Shown one piece after another: positions 26,902 to 32,428 of a stretch of DNA of 32,428 bases. The translations under genes were made by a program, and so were the position numbers. The DNA is from Gammaproteobacteria bacterium. Lineage in GTDB: Bacteria; Pseudomonadota; Gammaproteobacteria; Chromatiales; Chromatiaceae. A model generated the notes under the pieces. The model ran no database searches. It was given only the letters and a program-made list of their open reading frames with translations, and was not told where the DNA came from. The first letter of the stretch is position 1; every line of letters starts with the position of its first letter. The stretch spans positions 1-32,428 of the forward strand of contig JAAELC010000541.1 of the NCBI GenBank assembly GCA_024227135.1, read 5' to 3'.

Positions 26902-27566
26902 ATAATGGCCTATACACTGGTGGATAGGAGTATTAGTCAGGCGGAGTATTCTGCTCGTGCGTGTCCTCAGTATATCGGACTGACATGACCATCAGTGCGG
27001 ATAGACGTGATGCTGGCAGGCCTGCTATGCAGTCAACGGACGGTCGTCGCGCTTGTCCTGAATCCAATCATCTTCATGCTTGCAGGCTTCAACCTAACTC
27101 TTAAACAGATGACGTCTGCTTTCAGCTGCGTTTTCAACCGGTCCTATCAAAATCACTGGATTTAAACTCTGATCTGCACCCCCTCCCATATAACTTTCTA
27201 CCGTCGCGAATATCGTCGCGACTCCAAGTCTCACCACCACTATTTCTATCCCGTTGGCTTCCGTGGATAATTCCCACATGCACATTCTAACGCCTTGAAA
27301 ACTCAGCGCAACAATCGGGTAACCCCTTGAGTCACCGTCCAAGAATGAATTCTTTGCGTTACTCACTGATTAATAAAAGTTTTTAGATAGAGTGATGCCA
27401 GATTTGTCGACACTTAAAAGGCATCGCACACAACGACTGCAACCATTTGTGAATTCAACTCATCAACACAACATGTTAATTTTCTGGTAGAAGCACGTTT
27501 CTGGACTTAAAAACAAGATCACTGCGATAAAATGGACTGAATTATGTAACAGGAGACCTGAACACC
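26902..27566. other. Low-coding stretch between the AraC gene and the Zrg-type cluster
   Basis: Nothing convincing is encoded. A 90-codon minus-strand frame (27094-27366, GTG start) spans the diverged repeat described at 27191-27343. Relative to the second copy it contains a 1-nt indel and a 12-nt insertion, so it is probably not a maintained gene. A weak -10-like GATAAAAT lies at 27526-27533 ahead of the zrgA-like gene. Confidence 0.45.
27191..27343 (-). repeat. Diverged direct repeat, copy 1
   Basis: About 150 bp that reappears at 31444-31584 in the same orientation with roughly 80% identity by eye. Shared runs include CCGTGGATAATTC and TCGTCGCGACTCCA. Copy 1 has an extra 12 bp (a duplicated CGTCGCGA unit). 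On the minus strand both read LDGDSR-YP-VALS-Q-VR before the frames part by a 1-nt indel, suggesting decayed copies of one short coding or mobile sequence. Confidence 0.75.
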
Positions 27567-28145
27567 ATGTCCAGAATTAAACAGGGAATCTTTTTTATAT
27601 CAATCTCTCTGCTTACCGGTTCAACCCAACTCTATGCCGCTGAGCATGAACATGAAGAGCATGGGGCACACGTCCACGGTGAGGCACAGTTGTTGATTGC
27701 ACTGGAGGGCAGTACCCTCGAAATTGAGTTTCTCAGTCCCGCGATGAATATCGTGGGTTTCGAGCATCAGTCGACCAATGAGGCCCAATCCCATGCAATC
27801 GAATCGGCGATTGAGGCTCTGAAACAACCCGGCCTGTTATTCAGCCTCCCCCCCGCAGCCAAATGTGACTCGGTGTCGATCGAGGTGGAGTCTCCCCTTA
27901 AAGAGCATGGCGAGCAAGATCATGAACATTCTAATGAAGCCTCCCTCGACCTCGAAGAGGTGACCCATGTTGACTTCACGGGGCACTACAGCTTCCATTG
28001 TGCAGAGATGTCCAAGTTGGACAGTATAGTGATCGAGATCTTCAATCAGTTTCCCGGCACAGAGGTCATCGGGGTACAGAGCGTTTCAAATCAAGGGCAG
28101 CAGAAGATTGAGTTGACGCCGGATCACAGCACCCTGGAACTCTAA
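27567..28145 (+). CDS. ZrgA/DUF2796 family periplasmic zinc-linked protein
   Basis: A 192-aa exported protein: a signal peptide (about 1-24, ending LYAA) then a His-rich N-terminus (H27, H29, H32, H35, H37 in HEHEEHGAHVHGEAQ), typical of DUF2796/ZrgA. A second His cluster (H114, H119, H121) and two conserved Cys (C100, C145) follow. In Vibrio cholerae zrg genes form a zinc uptake system, so zinc binding is the likely role. AGGAG lies 11 nt upstream of the ATG. First gene of a four- or five-gene operon. No clear Zur box was recognised. Confidence 0.88.
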   Translation: MSRIKQGIFFISISLLTGSTQLYAAEHEHEEHGAHVHGEAQLLIALEGSTLEIEFLSPAMNIVGFEHQSTNEAQSHAIESAIEALKQPGLLFSLPPAAKCDSVSIEVESPLKEHGEQDHEHSNEASLDLEEVTHVDFTGHYSFHCAEMSKLDSIVIEIFNQFPGTEVIGVQSVSNQGQQKIELTPDHSTLEL

Positions 28146-28153
28146 AGAATTTC

Positions 28154-28867
28154 ATGCCACAAATACCTGCAATACAACTCAGGGATCTTCACTTTGAATG
28201 GCGCAGCGACCTTCCGGAAGTGTTGCACATTCCCAAGTTCGAGGTGACGCGCGGTGAGCGCATCTTCATTCGGGGCGCCAGTGGCAGCGGCAAGAGCACC
28301 CTGCTGTCACTGCTGGCCGGCGTCAATCTGCCGACTCGTGGTGAGGTGAAAGTCCTGGGAGAGACGATCAACCGCCTCTCGGGTTCAAGGCGGGATCATT
28401 TTCGCTCCGATCATATCGGTTTTATCTTCCAGCTTTTCAACCTTATCCCCTATCTCTCAGTACTGGAGAACGTCACCCTGCCCTGCCGTTTTTCCCAGAA
28501 ACGCAAACAGAAAGCAACCAGATCGGGCAAAAGCCTGATTGATGAGGCAACACGCCTGCTGGCCCACCTGGACATGGCAGATGACACACTTATCCATCGG
28601 CCGGTGACCGAGTTGAGCGTGGGACAGCAGCAGCGGGTGGCGACCGCCAGAGCATTGATTGGCGCACCCGAGATCGTCATCGCTGACGAACCCACCTCCG
28701 CCCTCGACAGCGACATGCGCCAGGCGTTCATCCGATTGCTGTTTCAGGAGTGCGAAGAGACAAGTTCGACCCTGCTCTTCGTCAGCCATGACCGCCAGCT
28801 TGAATCCCTGTTCGGGCGACATATCGCCTTGGACGAAATCAACAGACCAGCGCAAGGTGATCACTGA
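28154..28867 (+). CDS. LolD/MacB-type ABC ATPase of the Zrg-type cluster
   Basis: A 237-aa cytoplasmic ATPase. Walker A GASGSGKST (41-49), Q-loop FQLFNLIPY, signature LSVGQQQR (154-161; Val replaces the usual Gly), Walker B IVIADEP (174-180) and switch H212 are all present. The family usually pairs with FtsX-like permeases and works by mechanotransmission rather than classical transport. Starts 8 nt after the zrgA-like gene; its stop overlaps the start of the permease gene (TGATG). Confidence 0.93.
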   Translation: MPQIPAIQLRDLHFEWRSDLPEVLHIPKFEVTRGERIFIRGASGSGKSTLLSLLAGVNLPTRGEVKVLGETINRLSGSRRDHFRSDHIGFIFQLFNLIPYLSVLENVTLPCRFSQKRKQKATRSGKSLIDEATRLLAHLDMADDTLIHRPVTELSVGQQQRVATARALIGAPEIVIADEPTSALDSDMRQAFIRLLFQECEETSSTLLFVSHDRQLESLFGRHIALDEINRPAQGDH

Positions 28868-30126
28868 TGGCGATCATCTCCCTGGCATTGAAGAGCCTGC
28901 TAAACCGCCGCTTCACGGCGAGCCTGATCCTGGTCAGCATCGCCCTGAGTGTCTCACTACTGCTGGGGGTCGAACGCCTGCGGGTGGAATCACGCAACAG
29001 CTTTGCCAACACCATCTCTGGCACCGATCTGGTGGTGGGTGCCCGCAGCGGTGCCATCAACCTGCTGCTCTACTCGGTATTCCGGATTGGTGATGCCACT
29101 AATAATATCTCATGGAACAGCTATAAGAAGTTTTCCGAAAATCGAATGGTAGCTTGGACCATCCCCATCTCATTGGGAGATTCACACCGGAGCTTCCGGG
29201 TAATGGGAACCAACCGGGACTACTTCCAATACTACAGATACGCCCAAAAGCGTTCTCTGACATTCCATCAGGGTCAGCCCTTCGACCAGGTCTATCACGC
29301 GGTACTTGGATATGAGGTTGCACAGCAACTCAACTACCGGGTCGGACAGAAGATCATCATCGCCCACGGCGCCGGAAAGACCAGTTTCACCCACCACGAT
29401 GACAAGCCCTTCGAGGTTGTGGGCATCCTAAGCCCCACAGGCACACCAGTAGATCGGACCATTCATGTGCTACTGCAAGGCATTGAGGCGATTCACAAGG
29501 ACTGGGTAGCCGGCAGGCAGGTGGCCGGAAGAAAGATCAGTGCCGAAGAGGCGCTTCAAAAGGACCTGACACCCAAGGCGATTACTGCCTTCCTGGTGGG
29601 TCTCAAAAGCAAAATCGCCACTTTCAAGGTTCAGCGCGAAGTCAATAACTACCGCAAGGAACCCCTGCTTGCCATTCTGCCTGGAGTGGCCCTGCAACAA
29701 CTCTGGGATCTAATGGGTGTTGCCGAGAATGCTCTGCTGATGGTTACCGTACTGGTAGTGGCAGTCGGCCTCATCGGCATGTTGACCGTGATGCTGGCAG
29801 GTCTAAATGAGAGGCGGCGTGAGATGGCAATCCTGCGCTCCTTGGGCGCGCGCCCAGGACACATCCTGCTGCTGGTCACAGGAGAGAGCATGGTGCTTAG
29901 CCTGGTTGGCGTGACAATCGGCCTGCTGCTGCTCTATGGCAGCCTGCTCCTGACCCAACCTTTTGTAGAGAGTCAGTATGGTCTGTATCTGCCGATCACT
30001 CTTCCCTCCCTTCGTGAGTGGTTCATGCTGGGGCTGGTTGGAACTTCCGGCCTGCTTATTGGACTAATACCCGGATATCGCGCCTATCGCTACTCACTTG
30101 CCGATGGCATGAGCATACGAATCTAG
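28867..30126 (+). CDS. FtsX/MacB-type ABC permease of the Zrg-type cluster
   Basis: A 419-aa inner-membrane protein with one N-terminal TM helix (about 17-35), a large extracytoplasmic domain (about 40-270) and three C-terminal TM helices (about 287-310, 335-365, 385-410), the MacB/FtsX layout. The cytoplasmic motif ERRREMAILRSLGA (coupling helix) is characteristic. Translationally coupled to its ATPase by a 1-nt overlap. Probably couples ATP hydrolysis to work on a periplasmic partner such as the ZrgA-like protein; this is inference. Confidence 0.92.
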   Translation: MAIISLALKSLLNRRFTASLILVSIALSVSLLLGVERLRVESRNSFANTISGTDLVVGARSGAINLLLYSVFRIGDATNNISWNSYKKFSENRMVAWTIPISLGDSHRSFRVMGTNRDYFQYYRYAQKRSLTFHQGQPFDQVYHAVLGYEVAQQLNYRVGQKIIIAHGAGKTSFTHHDDKPFEVVGILSPTGTPVDRTIHVLLQGIEAIHKDWVAGRQVAGRKISAEEALQKDLTPKAITAFLVGLKSKIATFKVQREVNNYRKEPLLAILPGVALQQLWDLMGVAENALLMVTVLVVAVGLIGMLTVMLAGLNERRREMAILRSLGARPGHILLLVTGESMVLSLVGVTIGLLLLYGSLLLTQPFVESQYGLYLPITLPSLREWFMLGLVGTSGLLIGLIPGYRAYRYSLADGMSIRI

Positions 30127-30135
30127 AGGAATCCC

Positions 30136-30660
30136 ATGAAATCCATACCTGTCGCTATCCTGTTGCTGCTTTCTCTCCTCCCACTCAACGCTACAAGCGC
30201 TGATCCGGCTCAGGAGTTGGAGTGGGATGCCATGATTCCCGAAGACTTCCGCCCTGACAGAATCATGGAACAATTTGGCGATATCAATGAATTGGATGAC
30301 AATGATCCTCGTGCCCAGAAGATACTGGATGAACTCGAAGCAGCCTGGAATGAGGCTCCTGTAGTAGAGAGCCTGGACGGGAAACGGGTGAAACTCCCCG
30401 GCTTTGTGGTACCGATTGAGGGCGATGGAAAAAAACTGAGCGAGTTTCTCCTGGTACCCTACTATGGCGCCTGCATCCATGTGCCACCGCCTCCCGCTAA
30501 CCAGACCGTCTATGTAAAGGTAATCAACGGTGATGCAAAGATACGCCAAGCATTCGATACGGTCTGGGTTACCGGAACCTTGAGCGCAAAATCTTTTAAC
30601 AGCGATCTCGCAACCGCCGGTTATCAGATACAGGCAGAAGAGGTAACACCTTACGAATGA
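30136..30660 (+). CDS. DUF3299 periplasmic protein
   Basis: A 174-aa exported protein: signal peptide about 1-22 (cleavage near TSA|DP), then a DUF3299 domain with the diagnostic LPGFVVPIEG and EFLLVPYYGACIHVPPPPANQ blocks, the latter with a Cys-His pair (C-I-H). Such proteins regularly accompany DUF2796-ABC-permease gene sets. Starts 9 nt after the permease stop with AGAGGAATCCC upstream. The GACIH motif may bind metal, which is inference. Its stop overlaps the next small ORF (ATGA). Confidence 0.92.
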   Translation: MKSIPVAILLLLSLLPLNATSADPAQELEWDAMIPEDFRPDRIMEQFGDINELDDNDPRAQKILDELEAAWNEAPVVESLDGKRVKLPGFVVPIEGDGKKLSEFLLVPYYGACIHVPPPPANQTVYVKVINGDAKIRQAFDTVWVTGTLSAKSFNSDLATAGYQIQAEEVTPYE

Positions 30661-30952
30661 GTACTGCCTCGTCCCCACTCACAGGTCTGACCATACTTGG
30701 CGCAGTGCTTTACACCCAGGTCCAGGCCGAATCAATATCATGCCACCTGCATGCACCCGACGACTACACCCCTTTCAGCAACAGCCCCTTGTCATACCCA
30801 CGGTGGGCAATGAATCGGAATGCGAGCAACTCAACCGACAACGCTTCGGCTCAAAGGGAAGATGCCATTGCGTTCAAGACCCAATCAGCTCTGACAGAAC
30901 TGGCCCTTTAGATTTTTTACAACTCAAGGAACCACAGGATCGGTTGCCCTAG
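30657..30952 (+). CDS. Small secreted Cys-rich protein requiring a -1 frameshift
   Basis: ATG 30657 overlaps the DUF3299 stop (ATGA), so it is translationally coupled. The zero frame opens with a signal peptide (MSTASSPLTGLTILGAVLYTQ, cleavage near VQA) and then HAPDDYTP, but loses character and stops at 30911. The -1 frame continues FQQQPLVIPTVGNESECEQ, with three Cys in SECEQ...GRCHC, to TAG at 30952. The two halves join exactly at C_CCT_TTC (30770-30776), an X_XXY_YYZ slippery heptamer. Joined product 98 aa, four Cys after the signal peptide. Alternatives are a simple indel (pseudogene) or a sequencing error in the CCCC run. Confidence 0.5.
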
Positions 30953-31088
30953 TCATTAACAGGCTCCTCCTGCTACCACAAACCATGTACGTCCGGCCGA
31001 TGAGGCTTTTGCCCCCTGTCGCCGGATACCATTTGAGTTCTTTTGTTCCCCGAAAACACTCGATCTCAACTATCCGAACTCGCAACAT
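30924..31088 (-). pseudogene. 5' remnant of an OLD/AAA-type ATPase-nuclease gene
   Basis: A 54-aa minus-strand frame with a strong purine-rich Shine-Dalgarno (GAGGAGGAGCGAAGG) directly before the ATG at 31088. It reads MLRVRIVEIECFRGTKELKW then a stretch ending SLIG. This matches the N-terminal beta-strands of SMC/OLD-family ATPases up to the LIGP..SGKS Walker A region, where resemblance stops after LIG and the frame ends 22 codons later. Interpreted as the start of a decayed nuclease gene. It overlaps the end of the convergent small ORF. Identity is by motif pattern only. Confidence 0.45.
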
Positions 31089-31443
31089 CCTTCGCTCCTC
31101 CTCGTTTCCGCCAATTTAACTGTTTACTGCGTTACTAAAACCTACAATACGCTACCTATAGATCACAGAACTGTAGCGCTCACACAACTGCTTACTCCCA
31201 GCATTCACAGAGTAGCCATCTCTTCGTTCAAGAAGCGTAGGCTGCTGGTTAACTTATACAGATCACACCTAGAGCTTGTAGTACTATTCTAGGCTACTCT
31301 TTGCCGTCTATTGGCTAGATCGAAAATTGATCTTATCAAGGTTTTTTTCTGTCCAAATCCGGGGATCAGGCTCTCCCAGACTTGCTGAGCCTACTCAACA
31401 AATCAGCCTGCCCTGTATGGCGAATATCACACTTTATCTCACC
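31089..31443. other. Non-coding, AT-richer stretch with long-range inverted repeat
   Basis: No supported gene. A perfect 9-bp inverted repeat (AGAGTAGCC at 31209-31217, GGCTACTCT at 31292-31300) encloses 74 bp. Base composition is lower in GC than the neighbouring operons, consistent with decayed or acquired DNA. Confidence 0.4.
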
Positions 31444-31584
31444 AACTTTCTATCGTCGCGACTCCATATCGCACCACCACTGTTTCTATCCTGTTGGTTT
31501 CCGTGGATAATTCTCACATGAACATTTCTAACTCGTTGATAACTCAACGCAACAGCAGGATAAACCCTTGAATCACCGTCCAAG
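31444..31584 (-). repeat. Diverged direct repeat, copy 2
   Basis: Second copy of the element at 27191-27343, same orientation, lacking the 12-bp internal duplication. On the minus strand it reads LDGDSRVYPAVALSYQRVRN and stays open to a TGA/TAA region past the shared part, so it may be nearer the ancestral frame. The two copies bracket the Zrg-type cluster. Confidence 0.75.
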
Positions 31585-31662
31585 GAAAAGGTTCGGCCAA
31601 AACTCGTCCGGTCAAAATACTCACGAAGATTCCCGAAGGTAATACTTCAGTAGCCCGCTATA

Positions 31663-31881
31663 GTGTTTTCTACGGCACAATACGCCATCGATAAAGTAAA
31701 ATTTCCTGATGATTGCAGGCGTATCGAGCACCAACTTGAAAACTATTCGGAATTTATGCGGCGCTTTATTGACAGCATGGACAAAGGCAGGCTGTATCTG
31801 GGAAGCATGAGATGGATGGCCCGTAAACCGGTCGATCAGGTGCAGGCTTTTAACCCAAACGAACGCCGGTATCTGTGCTAG
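31663..31881 (+). CDS. Hypothetical 72-aa ORF, possibly a gene fragment
   Basis: An open frame from GTG 31663 to the TAG at 31879-31881. The middle (RRIEHQLENYSEFMRRFIDS) looks like an amphipathic helix and the composition is protein-like, but I recognise no family and see no Shine-Dalgarno. It lies among repeats and a gene remnant, so a truncated fragment is as likely as a small gene. Confidence 0.3.
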   Translation: MFSTAQYAIDKVKFPDDCRRIEHQLENYSEFMRRFIDSMDKGRLYLGSMRWMARKPVDQVQAFNPNERRYLC

Positions 31882-31904
31882 GATTTAGGCAGATTTCATC
31901 CGTG

Positions 31905-32428
31905 GTCGCTGCGGTATATCAGCGGCACCTTGCGCACCTCCGACCCGACCCAGGTGTGCGCAGCCAGTAGGCTGTGGGCCATCTTCCCAACTCAACCCTT
32001 ACGATTTCGTCCCAGGGTCCCTTCCAAAAACGATAGCTGCTTCGGCCTATCAGCGTGTGCAGTGCGCGAGCGTCTGTGTGGCGGGAAGCCGACACAGACA
32101 GCAATCCAATGGACTCGGATTGTGTAGCGAGCGGGCTGTTCACCCTGGTCGATTTGGTTCAATACGACGCCCGTCTCTGTTGGAGGAGCTAAGCGACTCC
32201 ACAGAGACGGGCACCATCCGGATGGCGCAATGCCAACTCCACAGCGGCTTTGCGGGAGTATCACTCCCATGCAAAAGCCAGCAAAACCCACCCATGCGGC
32301 GACTGACCAGCGGAGCGGTCATTGCAGCCAGCACCCAACCCGCGGTCCGTGCAATACGGTTCGTACAGGGGTGCCAGGCATCGGTGGGCTCCATTCCTGC
32401 TCTCTGGTACGACAGCCGCGCGGCCAAG
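31905..32428. ncRNA. Dense hairpin array: candidate large structured RNA (partial)
   Basis: About 500 nt with no convincing ORF but at least nine local inverted repeats: 31931-31962 (TGCGCACCT arm), 31961-31974 (CAGCC-AGTA-GGCTG), 32032-32051 (TTCG tetraloop), 32072-32099 (GTCTGTGT/ACACAGAC), 32102-32122 (CAATCC/GGATTG), 32169-32212 (16 bp with one bulged T), 32214-32225 (CCATCCGGATGG), 32246-32279 (GGCTTTGC + GGGAGT stem) and 32304-32321 (TGACC/GGTCA). Loops are short. This resembles a large catalytic or guide-type RNA such as a group II intron or a HEARO/omega-RNA next to an IscB/IsrB gene. The strand is undetermined and the element may run off the window. Confidence 0.45.

Noticed and set aside
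32140-32427. Minus-strand 95-codon frame at the window end
   Set aside because: It runs through several strong palindromes, and frame openness is better explained by GC-rich structured sequence.
31905-32428. Integron attC array or CRISPR array as explanation of the hairpins
   Set aside because: No GTTRRRY-type attC core sites and no regularly spaced identical repeats are visible.

Overview
The window looks like a chromosomal segment of a gammaproteobacterium. The backbone order yhbY | rlmE-ftsH-folP-glmM-secG-tRNA-Leu(GAG) ... tRNA-fMet is the E. coli arrangement, but tpiA and a complete 14-gene nuo operon (complex I) are inserted. Separate nuoC and nuoD genes, a NuoG without the N7 cluster ligands, and tpiA-secG-tRNA-Leu-nuo linkage are typical of non-enteric gammaproteobacteria; a Chromatiales-like sulfur oxidiser is my guess and cannot be proved from this sequence.

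Region 1 (1-15.5 kb, minus strand): nuoA to nuoN in canonical order, followed by initiator tRNA-fMet with its own strong promoter. The nuo operon has a near-consensus sigma70 promoter (TTGACA-N17-TAAAAT) and is cut off from the upstream tRNA-Leu by an intrinsic terminator. Together the 14 genes encode the proton-pumping NADH:quinone oxidoreductase: NuoEFG is the NADH module, NuoBCDI the quinone-reducing connection, NuoAHJKLMN the membrane arm.

Region 2 (15.6-23.3 kb): tRNA-Leu(GAG), secG, tpiA, glmM, folP, ftsH and rlmE on minus, with divergent yhbY. The rlmE promoter resembles a sigma32 heat-shock promoter. A cluster of three GCGAGTGC octamers lies 5' of ftsH.

Region 3 (23.3-26.9 kb): accessory transport and regulation. 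It holds an orphan zinc/manganese-type ABC-3 permease (+), an orphan FbpC/PotA-type ATPase (-) ending 5 nt from it, and an AraC-family regulator (+).

Region 4 (27-31 kb): a four-gene set made of a ZrgA/DUF2796 histidine-rich periplasmic protein, a LolD/MacB-type ATPase, an FtsX/MacB-type permease and a DUF3299 protein. This is the zinc-linked Zrg-type system. A small secreted Cys-rich ORF is coupled to its end and needs a -1 shift exactly at a C_CCT_TTC slippery heptamer. Diverged direct repeats of about 150 bp flank the whole set.

Region 5 (31-32.4 kb): decayed DNA, including a 5' remnant of an OLD/AAA nuclease-like gene, then roughly 500 nt packed with stable hairpins and no convincing ORF. 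This is probably a large structured RNA or mobile-element RNA running off the window edge.
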